This document shows, piece by piece, positions 29,166 through 40,102 of a stretch of 64,000 nucleotides of DNA (its first letter is position 1; every line of letters starts with the position of its first letter). The stretch covers positions 1-64,000 of the forward strand of contig JAKARI010000014.1 in the NCBI GenBank assembly GCA_021819245.1. Direction: 5' to 3'. This stretch comes from Pseudomonadota bacterium. Lineage in GTDB: Bacteria; Pseudomonadota; Gammaproteobacteria; Acidiferrobacterales; Acidiferrobacteraceae. The translations under genes and the position numbers were made by a program. The notes below the pieces were generated by a model. The model ran no database searches. It saw nothing but the letters and a program-made list of their open reading frames with translations, and was not told where the DNA came from.

Positions 29166-30383
29166 ATGGTTGTGGGAGTCAAGGCCATGCCGATGCTCGG
29201 GGCCATTGCCGGCGTGCGGGTCGGCACTGTCGCCGCCGGGATTCGCAAGGTGGATCGCCGCGATCTGGTCGTTATTCAGTGTGATCCCGGTACCAGCGCC
29301 GCTGTCGTGTTGACCCAGAGCCATTTCGCGGCCGCACCGGTGATCGTGGCCAAGGCCCATTGGCGGCAGGCCGAACCGCGCGCGCTCATTATCAACACCG
29401 GTTACGCGAATGCCGCCACCGGCGAACCGGGGCTTGCTGACGCCCGTATCTGCTGTCAGGCGCTCGCCAAGGCCCTTGGATGCCGCGAAGACGAGGTCTT
29501 GCCGTTTTCGACCGGGGTCATAGGCGAGCGGTTGCCGGTGGCGGCTATTCTGAGCGGGATTCCGGCGGCGGTCAGCGCGGCCCGTGCAGACGGCTGGACG
29601 GATGCCGCGCAGGGCATCATGACGACCGACACCGTACCCAAGGGGGCGGTGCGCGAGATCTCCATAGGCGGCAGGCCGGTACGGATCATCGGTATCGCCA
29701 AGGGGTCGGGCATGATTCATCCCAATATGGCGACCATGCTGTCGTTTGTGGCGACCGACATCGGCGCGCCGCGCCCGATCCTGCAGGCGGCGCTCGCGCA
29801 GGCCGTCAAGACCACCTTCAATGCCATCTCCGTCGACGGGGATACCTCGACGAACGATGCGCTCGTGGTGCTCGCCACGGGCCGATCGGGCGTGCGGCTT
29901 GACGATGCGGAGGGTCCCGCATTTGCCACGTTTTGCACGGCCCTGGAGCAGGTCTGCGCAGAGCTTGCGCAGGCCATCGTGCGCGACGGCGAGGGTGCGA
30001 CCAAGTTCGTGCGCGTGGAGATCTCCGGGGGCCGGTCCGATGAGGAGGCGCGCATTGTGGCCGATACCATTGCGACCTCTCCGCTCGTCAAGACCGCCCT
30101 GTTTGCAGCCGACCCCAACTGGGGGCGCATTCTCGCGGCTGTCGGACGCGCCCCTATCGCGCTCGAGGACCCCTACCGCGTGACCGTGACCTTAAACGGC
30201 GTGCGCGTGTTCCGCCAAGGGATGGTCGATCCGGAGTACCGGGAGGAGATGGGTCAGAAGGCCCTGGCGGCAACGGATATCACAGTCGGTGTCGACCTGG
30301 GCCAGGGTGGGGGGCGGGCGATCGTGCACACCTGTGACCTGTCCTACGACTATGTGCGCATCAACGGGTCTTACCGGACCTAA
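29166..30383 (+). CDS. argJ: Glutamate N-acetyltransferase ArgJ
   Basis: A 405-residue ornithine acetyltransferase that recycles the acetyl group from N-acetylornithine to glutamate in arginine synthesis; many members also use acetyl-CoA. KGSGMIHPNMATML contains Thr190, where the precursor cleaves itself into alpha and beta chains and which becomes the nucleophile. DGDTSTNDALVVLATG and FAADPNWGRILAAVGRA are family marks. The ATG at 29166 follows AAGGAG; the frame upstream runs into the end of secA and is not used. Together with argF and argD near 62 kb it supports a cyclic acetyl pathway. Confidence 0.96.
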   Translation: MVVGVKAMPMLGAIAGVRVGTVAAGIRKVDRRDLVVIQCDPGTSAAVVLTQSHFAAAPVIVAKAHWRQAEPRALIINTGYANAATGEPGLADARICCQALAKALGCREDEVLPFSTGVIGERLPVAAILSGIPAAVSAARADGWTDAAQGIMTTDTVPKGAVREISIGGRPVRIIGIAKGSGMIHPNMATMLSFVATDIGAPRPILQAALAQAVKTTFNAISVDGDTSTNDALVVLATGRSGVRLDDAEGPAFATFCTALEQVCAELAQAIVRDGEGATKFVRVEISGGRSDEEARIVADTIATSPLVKTALFAADPNWGRILAAVGRAPIALEDPYRVTVTLNGVRVFRQGMVDPEYREEMGQKALAATDITVGVDLGQGGGRAIVHTCDLSYDYVRINGSYRT

Positions 30384-31320
30384 ACCCGTCGTTGCGGCTA
30401 TTATCCGGGATCAGGCCGGGCGTGTGCTCGTGGCCCGCAGACCCGAAGGCAAGGCCGGCGCGGGGCTCTGGGAGTTTCCGGGGGGGAAGGTCGGCCCGGG
30501 GGAGTCGCAGGGCGAGGCGCTCGCGCGCGAGATGCGCGAGGAGCTCGGCATCACGGTCGGGGCCTCTACGATTCTGCCGCATTATCGGGCGGCCGCGGCC
30601 CCTGGAATCGATCTGGCATTCTGGCGGGTCGATGCCTATGACGGCGTGCCGCGCGGCTGCGAGGGCCAGGAGATCCAGTGGTGCCTGCCCGAGAGGCTGC
30701 CGGCGTTGCCGTTTCTGCCAGCCGATCGCCCGATCCTCGCGCGCCTGCGCCTGCCCTCTTTATATCTTATAAGCGACGTCGACACCCTCGGCGAGGCGCT
30801 GTTCGAGGAGCGGCTCGCGCGTATCGCGGCGCGTGATCCTATCCTACTGCAGCTGCGCGAACCCTGGCCTCTCTCGCGCCTGCGACCCTACGCCGAACAT
30901 CTGCGCGCGCTCCTGGCCCCGCATGGGGGCCGTTGCGTCGTCAATGGCGACCCGGAGGCCTTGGCGGGGTGCGCCGATGGCATCCATCTGCCGGGGGCAT
31001 GGCTGGCACGCCTGCCGGCGCGCCCGGCGGGACCGCTCGTCGGGGCCTCCTGCCACAATGCCGAGGAGCTCGGGCGGGCGGCCGCCATCGGCTGCGACTT
31101 TGCGGTGCTCTCGCCCGTCAAGCGGACGACAAGCCACCCCGACGCCCTACCGCTTGGCTGGGCCCGCTTTCAGGAGCTGGCAGCCGGGGTCCTGATGCCG
31201 GTCTACGCCCTGGGGGGCATGACCTTGGCGGACCGCGCCTGCGCCGAGACCCATCTCGCTCAGGGTGTGGCGCTGCGCAGCGGGGTCTTTGGCAAAGACC
31301 TCGAACCTCGGTCGTCTTGA
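30352..31320 (+). CDS. Nudix hydrolase (MutT) fused to ThiE-like domain
   Basis: A 322-residue two-domain protein. The N-terminal domain is MutT-like, with a complete Nudix box at residues 45-67 (GKVGPGE, then REMREELGI), expected to hydrolyse 8-oxo-dGTP. The C-terminal domain from about residue 130 is a thiamine-phosphate-synthase/TenI-like barrel (LYLISDVDTLGE, LLQLREPWPLSRLRPYAE, GASCHNAEELGRAAAIGCDFAVLSPV). The fusion is a known gammaproteobacterial type; whether the second half makes thiamine phosphate is unclear. I start at ATG 30352, 32 nt inside argJ, as the closest in-frame ATG; the ribosome site is weak, so the exact start is uncertain. Confidence 0.88.
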   Translation: MCASTGLTGPKPVVAAIIRDQAGRVLVARRPEGKAGAGLWEFPGGKVGPGESQGEALAREMREELGITVGASTILPHYRAAAAPGIDLAFWRVDAYDGVPRGCEGQEIQWCLPERLPALPFLPADRPILARLRLPSLYLISDVDTLGEALFEERLARIAARDPILLQLREPWPLSRLRPYAEHLRALLAPHGGRCVVNGDPEALAGCADGIHLPGAWLARLPARPAGPLVGASCHNAEELGRAAAIGCDFAVLSPVKRTTSHPDALPLGWARFQELAAGVLMPVYALGGMTLADRACAETHLAQGVALRSGVFGKDLEPRSS

Positions 31321-31444
31321 GGCGGACTGTCGCCAAAGGCCTGCGAGTCGCGGCCGGGTCATCCGATTGCCGTAGTCCGGTCTGTTGGCATCAGGGGCCG
31401 TCGCCATTCTTGAAGGGATAGAAGGTCTTGCGTATGGTGGCGGC

Positions 31445-31867
31445 ATGATCGCCGTGACCCCCCATCTGTCGCTTCCCGAGGATGCCATAGAAGAGCGCTT
31501 CGTCCGTTCTCCGGGACCCGGTGGCCAGAACGTCAACAAGGTGGCGACCGCCGTGCAGCTGCGTTTTGATGTCGCAGGCTGCGCGGCCCTGCCGCCCGAT
31601 GTCCGGGTGCGCCTCGCGCGCCTGGCGGCCGGGCGCATCACGCACGAGGGGTATCTCGTGATTCGTGCCCACAGCTTTCGGACCCGCGAACGCAATCGCC
31701 ACGAGGCGCGCGAGCGGCTCGTTCACTGGATACGCCGCGCCCTGGAGACCCCTAAGCGGCGGATCGCCACCCGCCCGAGCCTCGCGTCGCGCCGGCGCCG
31801 TGTCGACGATAAGCGCGCCCGCGGGGCCGTGAAGGTCAGGCGCCGGCCGGTCGGTGGCGCCGACTAG
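31445..31867 (+). CDS. arfB: Ribosome rescue peptidyl-tRNA hydrolase ArfB
   Basis: A 140-residue class I release-factor-like protein (YaeJ). It frees ribosomes stalled on truncated mRNA by hydrolysing peptidyl-tRNA. PGPGGQNVNKVATAVQLRFDV holds the catalytic GGQ at 26-28. The basic tail (RRRRVDDKRARGAVKVRRRP) is the mRNA-channel anchor found in ArfB and absent from the codon-reading release factors. I choose the ATG at 31445, since the upstream part of the frame has no family similarity. Confidence 0.93.
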   Translation: MIAVTPHLSLPEDAIEERFVRSPGPGGQNVNKVATAVQLRFDVAGCAALPPDVRVRLARLAAGRITHEGYLVIRAHSFRTRERNRHEARERLVHWIRRALETPKRRIATRPSLASRRRRVDDKRARGAVKVRRRPVGGAD

Positions 31868-32000
31868 GCGCGGATGATGGCCCCCGGTCGCATACAGATC
31901 GCGCCCGCGGGGTTTGCCATCGCGTGATGTGAGTCTTTTGACCCCTCACCGTGGCACGGCTCCAGGCAGGGCCCGCGCAGGCCGGTGTGGGGGTGGCGTG

Positions 32001-32600
32001 TCAGCGGGTCGTGGCGAGCGTTGTATAGCGCATGTGGAGGCGGGAAACGGCCTGCGCCAACAGGTCCCGTGATCCGTCGTTTACGAGGAGATCGTCGGCC
32101 ATGGCGCGCCGAGCGGCGGGGGATACCTGAATGGCGAGCAGGCGGTCTATGGCGATCTCGTCGAGCCCCCGATCCCGCAGTCTTTGCCGCTGGATCTTCG
32201 GATCGGACTCGATGACCAGCACACGGTCGATATGGGCCGGGCGGCCGGTCTCGGCGAGCAGTGGGATGACGAGCATGGCGTAGGGCCGGGCGCCCTCGGA
32301 CCTTTGCGTCATGAGGTCGCGGATCGGCGGGTGCAGGATCGCCTCGAGCGCCGCGCGTGCACGGGCGTCGGCGAACACGCGCTCGCGCAGCCGCGCGCGC
32401 ACGATACGCCCTTCATCATCGGCGATGTCGTCGCCGAAGGCCGCGCGAATGGCCGCGTTCGCGGCGTGTCCGGGCTCCATCAGTTCGTGGGCGACCTGAT
32501 CGGCGTCGATGACCTGCGCGCCGCACTCGGCAAAGATCTGGGCTGCCGCGGACTTGCCCGACCCGGCCCCGCCGGTCAGGGCGACGCGATAGCTAGCCAT
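32001..32600 (-). CDS. coaE: Dephospho-CoA kinase
   Basis: A 199-residue P-loop kinase for the last step of coenzyme A synthesis. YRVALTGGAGSGKSAAAQIFAECGAQVIDADQV holds Walker A near residues 8-17 and the conserved DAD. VIPLLAETGR lies in the middle, and RQRLRDRGLDEIAIDRLLAIQ is the lid region. Its ATG at 32600 overlaps the end of pilD by 8 nt, the usual pilD-coaE order of gammaproteobacteria. The 133-nt gap to convergent arfB shows no clear terminator. Confidence 0.95.
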   Translation of the reverse strand: MASYRVALTGGAGSGKSAAAQIFAECGAQVIDADQVAHELMEPGHAANAAIRAAFGDDIADDEGRIVRARLRERVFADARARAALEAILHPPIRDLMTQRSEGARPYAMLVIPLLAETGRPAHIDRVLVIESDPKIQRQRLRDRGLDEIAIDRLLAIQVSPAARRAMADDLLVNDGSRDLLAQAVSRLHMRYTTLATTR

Positions 32601-33459
32601 GGCCTGCGCGCAGATAGAAGGTCATGAGCGGCCACCCATAGAAGAGCGCACACCAGGTTGCCGCACACAAAAACGGGCCGAACGGTATGGGGGCCGTACG
32701 CGCCTGGCGCTTGGCAAGGATCAGGGCACCGCCATACAGGGCGCCCGTCAGGGATGCGAACAGCAGGACGAGCGGCAGCAACTGCCATCCCAGCCACGCG
32801 CCGGCGAGCGCAAAGAGCTTGAAATCGCCGTGCCCCATGCCCTCTTTGCCCGTTGCCAGGCGGAAGACCTGAAATACGACCCACAAGAAGAGATAGGCCG
32901 CCGCGGCCCCGAGCACGGCGGAGTCCAGGGACGCATAAAGCCCGGCGCGGTTCGCCAAAAGCCCCAGCCAGAGAAACGGCAGCGTGATCACGTCGGGCAG
33001 GATCTGCTCACGTATGTCGATAAAGCTCAAGGCGATCAGCGCGGCGGTGAGCAGGAAGGCAAGCCCACCGCGGGGCGTGAATCCGAAATGGGCCATCGAT
33101 ACGATCGCGCCCGCGGTCGTCAAGGCCTCGATCAGAAAATATCGCCGCGGGATCGATGCCGCGCAATGCCGACAGCGGCCGCGCAGCAGCCAATATCCGA
33201 CGAGCGGGATGTTGTCGCGAATCGTGAGCGGCGTATGGCATTGCGGGCAGTGGGATGCCGGCCATGCGATAGTGAAGGTCTCGGCCTTCTGCCCCTCCGG
33301 CAGGGAGAGGGCCTCGCGGCAATCCCGCTCCCACTGGCGCTTCAGAATGATCGGCAGCCGGTAGACGAGCATGCCGAGAAAGCTTCCGATGGCCGCGCCC
33401 ACGAGGGCCACGACGACATAACCGACGATAGGGTCGGACGCAAAGGAGTTCGGATTCAT
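32593..33459 (-). CDS. pilD: Prepilin peptidase/methyltransferase PilD
   Basis: A 288-residue polytopic membrane protease that cleaves type IV prepilin leaders and N-methylates the new N-terminus. The N-terminal methylase domain has the zinc-binding cysteines C71, C74, C96 and C99 (CPQC, CRHC). Aspartyl protease residues are D148 in LSFIDIREQILPD and D212 in GMGHGDFKL. The start ATG at 33459 follows AAGAGAG; a longer frame begins at 33507 without support. pilB lies upstream with no pilC between them. Confidence 0.95.
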   Translation of the reverse strand: MNPNSFASDPIVGYVVVALVGAAIGSFLGMLVYRLPIILKRQWERDCREALSLPEGQKAETFTIAWPASHCPQCHTPLTIRDNIPLVGYWLLRGRCRHCAASIPRRYFLIEALTTAGAIVSMAHFGFTPRGGLAFLLTAALIALSFIDIREQILPDVITLPFLWLGLLANRAGLYASLDSAVLGAAAAYLFLWVVFQVFRLATGKEGMGHGDFKLFALAGAWLGWQLLPLVLLFASLTGALYGGALILAKRQARTAPIPFGPFLCAATWCALFYGWPLMTFYLRAGHG

Positions 33460-33545
33460 GGCGCTCTCTTGTGTGGGGTCTCGGTCATTCGGGCACTCAG
33501 GGCCCACGTGCCCGGTCTACCGCGCGTGCGGCACCTGCCGCGCGG

Positions 33546-35279
33546 TTACTCGTTGGTCACGCGCTCCACTTCCTCGAGGCTCGTGATGCCTTCGCGGACC
33601 TTTCTCAGGCCCGATTGGCGCAGGTCGGAAACCCCGTCCTTGAGCGCCTGTGCGGTGATGTCATTGGCATTGCCGCCATTCATGATGATCTGGCCGATCA
33701 TAGGGCTCACCGGCATGACCTGATAGATGCCGACGCGCCCCTTATAGCCCCCATTGCATTGATCGCAGCCCCCGGGGCCGTAGATCTTGAGGTTCGGGAT
33801 ATCCTTGGCCTGGAAGCCCGCCCGCCGCAGGGCCGCCTCCGGGAGCGTCAAGGGTTTTCGGCAGTGTGGGCAAAGCCGCCGCGCCAGACGCTGGGCGATG
33901 ATGAGGTTGACCGCCGAGGCGATATTGAAAGGCGGCACCCCCATGTTGACGAGTCGCGCCAGGGTCTGGGGCGCATCATTCGTATGCAGGGTCGAGATCA
34001 CCATGTGTCCGGTCTGCGCGGCCTTGATCGCGATCTCCGCGGTTTCAAGGTCGCGAATCTCGCCGACCATGATGATGTCCGGGTCCTGGCGCAGAAAGGC
34101 GCGCAGCGCGGTCGCGAAGGTGAGCTTGGCGCGCTCGTTGATGTTGACCTGATTGATGCCGGCGAGGTTGATTTCCACAGGGTCTTCCGCAGTCGAGATG
34201 TTGCGATCTGCGGTATTGAGGATATTGAGCGCGGTATACAGGGTTACGGTCTTGCCGCTTCCCGTCGGCCCTGTTACGAGCACCATGCCGTAGGGTCGCT
34301 CGATCGCCTCGAGGTAAATCGCCTTCTGCTCGGGCTCGAACCCGAGCTTGTCGACGCCAAGCTGCGCGGATGCCGGGTCGAGGAGGCGCAGTACGACCTT
34401 TTCCCCAAAGAGCGTAGGCAGGGTGCTGACCCGGAAATCGATCGCGCGCGTCTTCGACACGCGGATCTTCATGCGTCCGTCTTGGGGGATGCGGCGCTCG
34501 GAGATGTCGAGTCGTGCCAGGATCTTGACGCGCGCCGCGATGCGCGCGGCCAGCGTGATCGGCGGGGCGGCGACCTCCTGCAACACCCCATCCGTCCGGA
34601 ATCGGACCCGGTAGGTCCGCTCATAGGGTTCGATATGGATATCCGAGGCCCCGCGGTTGATGGCATCGAGCAGGATCTTATTGACGAAGCGAATGATGGG
34701 CTTGTCGTTGGCGTCGCCGCCCTCGTCGGTTTCGTCTGCGGGTCCGTCGCTGGCGCTCGTGGTCTGAAGATTTTCCAGGGACTCGCTGGCCGCCATATCG
34801 GCCAGGGAGTCCCCGCCGCCAATGCCGAGGCTGCGCTCTATGAGTTGACCGAGCTTGCCGTCTTCCACCAGCAGGGGTTCCGGGAGCAGCCCGGTGTTGA
34901 ACTTGATCTCGTCGAGCGCCGTCAGGTTCGTGGGGTCGGCGACCGCCACGAACAGGCGGTTGCCGCGCTTGAAGATCGGCAGCGCGCGATGACGCCGGAT
35001 GAGCTTGGCATCCACGAGCTTGATCGGGAACATCTCACTGTCGAAGGCGTTGATATCGAGCAGCGGGATTCCAAATTCCTCGGAGGCCGCCCTGGCGATG
35101 GTCAGGGCATCGAGCTTCTTGCTTTCCACGAGCCGCGTTACGAACGAGACCTTGTTGGTCAGCGACTCGGTGTTCAGGCGATCGGCCTCAGCCGGCGTCA
35201 GCAGGTGGTCACGTACCAGGCGGGCCGCGAGCCCTGTCAGTAACACGCCGTCATTTACCATCGGATTGACTGTCGCCAT
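33546..35279 (-). CDS. pilB: Type IV pilus assembly ATPase PilB
   Basis: A 577-residue hexameric motor ATPase that extends type IV pili. It has an N-terminal MshE-like region and Walker A GPTGSGKT at 337-344. Asp-box/Walker B (RQDPDIIMVGEIRDLETAEIA), the His box (GHMVISTLHTNDAPQTLARL) and a four-cysteine zinc site (CPHC, CDQC) follow. The ATG at 35279 opens the frame. The stop is 86 nt before pilD, too short a gap for the usual pilC. Confidence 0.96.
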   Translation of the reverse strand: MATVNPMVNDGVLLTGLAARLVRDHLLTPAEADRLNTESLTNKVSFVTRLVESKKLDALTIARAASEEFGIPLLDINAFDSEMFPIKLVDAKLIRRHRALPIFKRGNRLFVAVADPTNLTALDEIKFNTGLLPEPLLVEDGKLGQLIERSLGIGGGDSLADMAASESLENLQTTSASDGPADETDEGGDANDKPIIRFVNKILLDAINRGASDIHIEPYERTYRVRFRTDGVLQEVAAPPITLAARIAARVKILARLDISERRIPQDGRMKIRVSKTRAIDFRVSTLPTLFGEKVVLRLLDPASAQLGVDKLGFEPEQKAIYLEAIERPYGMVLVTGPTGSGKTVTLYTALNILNTADRNISTAEDPVEINLAGINQVNINERAKLTFATALRAFLRQDPDIIMVGEIRDLETAEIAIKAAQTGHMVISTLHTNDAPQTLARLVNMGVPPFNIASAVNLIIAQRLARRLCPHCRKPLTLPEAALRRAGFQAKDIPNLKIYGPGGCDQCNGGYKGRVGIYQVMPVSPMIGQIIMNGGNANDITAQALKDGVSDLRQSGLRKVREGITSLEEVERVTNE

Positions 35280-35377
35280 AAACCCAAACTCGACCTTGCC
35301 CGATATCGTCTCGAGATGGTTATCATAGTAGTAGACTTAGCGCACTTAGCCAGTCCTGTCCATCGGATGGCCGGTGC

Positions 35378-35406
35378 TTGACGGGATGTCTGGCACTGTT
35401 TAGAAT
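35378..35406 (+). promoter_or_regulatory. Rubrerythrin operon promoter
   Basis: TTGACG (35378-35383), a 17-nt spacer and TAGAAT (35401-35406) make a strong sigma70 promoter. Transcription should start near 35413, giving a leader of about 25 nt. Confidence 0.75.
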
Positions 35407-35415
35407 AAGTCTAAA
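35399..35415 (+). promoter_or_regulatory. Fur-family-like (PerR/Irr type) operator
   Basis: TTTAGA-ATAAG-TCTAAA is a perfect 6-bp inverted repeat in a 17-bp site. It differs by one base from the Irr-type consensus TTTAGAAnnnTTCTAAA used by Fur-superfamily regulators. It covers the -10 box of the rubrerythrin promoter, so bound protein would block RNA polymerase. The regulator itself is not in the window. Confidence 0.65.
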
Positions 35416-35437
35416 TTCATCCACACGGAGCATCACC

Positions 35438-35857
35438 ATGAACCTGAAAGGTACCAAAACGCACGACAATCTCAAGGCCGCGTTCGCCGGCGAGTCCCAG
35501 GCCAATCGGCGCTACCTGTATTTCGCGGCCAAGGCCGATGTCGAGGGTTACAATGACGTATCCGCGGTGTTTCGCTCCACCGCCGAAGGCGAGACCGGGC
35601 ATGCCCACGGCCATCTCGAGTATATGGAGGCCGTCGGGGACCCGGCCACGGGCCTTCCGATCGGCAGCACCGCAGATAACCTGAAGGCGGCCATCGCCGG
35701 CGAGACCCACGAGTATACCGACATGTACCCGGGGATGGCCAAGACGGCGCGCACTGAGGGGTTTACCGAGATCGCCGATTGGTTTGAGACGCTCGCCAAG
35801 GCCGAACGGTCGCACGCCAACCGGTTTCAGAAGGCGCTCGATGGCCTGGGTAAGTAA
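35438..35857 (+). CDS. rbr: Rubrerythrin, short form without rubredoxin domain
   Basis: A 139-residue four-helix ferritin-like protein expected to reduce hydrogen peroxide at a di-iron centre. The metal ligands form two E...ExxH sets: E19 with E52-x-x-H55, and E89 with E123-x-x-H126. The C-terminal rubredoxin domain of classic rubrerythrin is missing, so electrons must come from another protein, perhaps the Fe-S protein encoded next. The ATG at 35438 has a CGGAG site. It is the first gene of an operon with Fe-S protein, EncFtn and DUF3501. Confidence 0.93.
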   Translation: MNLKGTKTHDNLKAAFAGESQANRRYLYFAAKADVEGYNDVSAVFRSTAEGETGHAHGHLEYMEAVGDPATGLPIGSTADNLKAAIAGETHEYTDMYPGMAKTARTEGFTEIADWFETLAKAERSHANRFQKALDGLGK

Positions 35858-35883
35858 GTCCTGAAGGGCTAATAAGAGGGGGG

Positions 35884-35904
35884 CGGGCCGGCATTGTCGG
35901 CCCG
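35884..35904 (+). terminator. Hairpin after rubrerythrin, possible attenuator
   Basis: CGGGCCG and CGGCCCG form a 7-bp GC stem with a 7-nt loop, followed by TCGTCTTT. The T-run is poor, so it may act as a partial terminator or mRNA-stabilising hairpin that makes rubrerythrin more abundant than the genes after it. Confidence 0.4.
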
Positions 35905-35927
35905 TCGTCTTTCCAGGGGGAGGAGAT

Positions 35928-37277
35928 ATGGAAAAAGAAACGGGAAACACCACGGGTCACCGTGAGGGCAATCTCGAGGCGCCCACCCGCCATCCGATCG
36001 CTTGGCGTGATCCGCTCTTTACGGATCCGGCGGCCCTCGACGCCGAATTGACCCGGGTCTTCGAGATCTGCCACGGATGCCGCCGGTGCTTTAACCTGTG
36101 CCAGGCGTTTCCGACACTCTTCGACCTCATAGACAACTCCCCGGACATGGAGCTCGCGGGCGTCGATCATGCGGATTACGCGCGGGTTGTCGACCAGTGC
36201 TACCTGTGCGATATGTGTTACATGACGAAGTGCCCTTATGTGCCGCCGCATGCCTGGAATGTGGATTTTCCGCACCTTATGCTGCGCGCCAAGGCCGCAA
36301 AATTCCGCGCCGGCACTACGCGCCTGCGCGACCGCGTCTTGACCAGCACCGACGCGGTCGGGCGGCTCGCCGGGATTCCGGTGGTCACCCAGGTGGTCAA
36401 TGCCGCCAACCGCAACCGCGCATCGCGCGCGGTCTTGCAGTCCGTGTTGGGCGTGGATGCCCGCGCGCGGCTGCCCGCTTACCATAGCCGCACCTTCCGC
36501 AAGGGGTGGCAATCCGCGCCCCGCGCCCCCGAGCCGACCCCAGAGACCACGGGGCAGGTCATTTTGTTCGCCACGTGTTATGGCAATTACAACGAGCCGG
36601 AACTGGCCGCCGATCTCGCGCGCGTGCTCGAGCACAATGGCATCGGCGTGCGCCTCTATGACTCCGAGCGCTGTTGCGGCATGCCCAAGCTCGAGGTCGG
36701 TGACCTCGACTCCGTCGCCGCCCTGAAGGATGCGAACATCCCGGGGCTCGCGGCGCTCGTAGACGAAGGCTACGATATCGTAGCCCCCGTTCCCTCCTGC
36801 GTTCTCATGTTCAAACAGGAGCTCCCGCTCCTTTTCCCGGGAGACGAGGCGGTGGCCAAGGTACGGAAGGCCATGTTCGACCCCTTTGAATACCTGCTTT
36901 TGCGCCACAAGGCCGGGCGCATGAAGACGGATTTCGTCCATCCCCTGGGCAAGATCGCTTATCATGTCCCCTGCCATCAGCGCGTGCAGAACATCGGCCT
37001 AAAGACCCGCGACCTCTTGATGATGGTGCCGGGTACCACGGTTGAGGTGATAGAGCGCTGCTCGGGGCACGACGGAACCTACGGCGTGAAGAGGGAATTT
37101 TACGAGGATGCGGTCAAGATCGGGGCGCCGGTCGTGACGCGCATTCGAGACAGCGATGCCGATCACGTCATGAGCGACTGTCCGATAGCCGGTTATCATC
37201 TGGCCCAGGGCCTGGGTCCGTCTGTTGCACCGATATCACGCTATGCGCTCTTGCGCCGCGCCTATGGCATAGAATGA
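35928..37277 (+). CDS. GlpC/HdrD-like 4Fe-4S oxidoreductase subunit
   Basis: A 449-residue iron-sulfur protein. Two N-terminal 4Fe-4S motifs are seen, C48/C51/C54/C58 and C91/C94/C97/C102. Two CCG-type domains follow: FATCYGN...ERCCGMPK and YHVPCHQ...ERCSGHDG, where the second deviates from CCG. Such proteins carry electrons in GlpC, heterodisulfide reductase and related complexes. Its place directly after a rubrerythrin without a rubredoxin domain, and before DUF3501, is a recurring association in proteobacteria and suggests it supplies electrons for peroxide reduction. That role is inference. It has a GGAGGAG ribosome site. Confidence 0.9.
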   Translation: MEKETGNTTGHREGNLEAPTRHPIAWRDPLFTDPAALDAELTRVFEICHGCRRCFNLCQAFPTLFDLIDNSPDMELAGVDHADYARVVDQCYLCDMCYMTKCPYVPPHAWNVDFPHLMLRAKAAKFRAGTTRLRDRVLTSTDAVGRLAGIPVVTQVVNAANRNRASRAVLQSVLGVDARARLPAYHSRTFRKGWQSAPRAPEPTPETTGQVILFATCYGNYNEPELAADLARVLEHNGIGVRLYDSERCCGMPKLEVGDLDSVAALKDANIPGLAALVDEGYDIVAPVPSCVLMFKQELPLLFPGDEAVAKVRKAMFDPFEYLLLRHKAGRMKTDFVHPLGKIAYHVPCHQRVQNIGLKTRDLLMMVPGTTVEVIERCSGHDGTYGVKREFYEDAVKIGAPVVTRIRDSDADHVMSDCPIAGYHLAQGLGPSVAPISRYALLRRAYGIE

Positions 37278-37310
37278 CCCCTATCGATCCCATCCAAGGA
37301 GGGTAAGACC

Positions 37311-37616
37311 ATGGCACACGAAGGTATGCACGAAGCGGCATCAGAGCTGACCGAGGCGACCCGCGAGATGCACCGCGCCATCATTTCGCTCATGGAGGAG
37401 CTGGAGGCGGTCGACTGGTATCAGCAGCGGGTTGATGCCTGCCGGGACCCCGAGTTGCGCGCGATTCTCGCCCACAACCGCGACGAGGAAAAGGAGCATG
37501 GGGCCATGCTGCTGGAATGGATCCGGCGCCATGACCCGGCATTCGATCGCGAGTTGCGCGAGTACCTTTTCAAGGATGGCAGCATCGTCGCCAAGGAGCA
37601 TGGGAAAACCGGCTGA
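37311..37616 (+). CDS. Encapsulated-ferritin (EncFtn) family protein lacking cargo tag
   Basis: A 101-residue ferritin-like half-bundle. SLMEELEAVDWYQQRVDA and LAHNRDEEKEHGAMLLEWI match the EncFtn family closely. E30, E60 and H63 correspond to the ferroxidase ligands E32, E62 and H65 of Rhodospirillum rubrum EncFtn, with W36 and Y37 at the entry site. Known EncFtn proteins dimerise to make the site, form a decamer and sit inside an encapsulin shell through a C-terminal targeting peptide. Here the protein ends at VAKEHGKTG with no such peptide, and no encapsulin gene is nearby. It has a very strong ribosome site (AAGGAGGG). Ferroxidase activity is likely by family; its location and partner are unknown. 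Confidence 0.88.
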   Translation: MAHEGMHEAASELTEATREMHRAIISLMEELEAVDWYQQRVDACRDPELRAILAHNRDEEKEHGAMLLEWIRRHDPAFDRELREYLFKDGSIVAKEHGKTG

Positions 37617-37628
37617 ACCGAGGGCTTT

Positions 37629-40101
<2,473 letters not shown>

Positions 40102-40102
<1 letters not shown>

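Noticed and set aside
37311-37616. Complete encapsulin iron-storage compartment
   Set aside because: Only the ferritin-like part is present. No shell gene is found in the window and the protein lacks the cargo tag.
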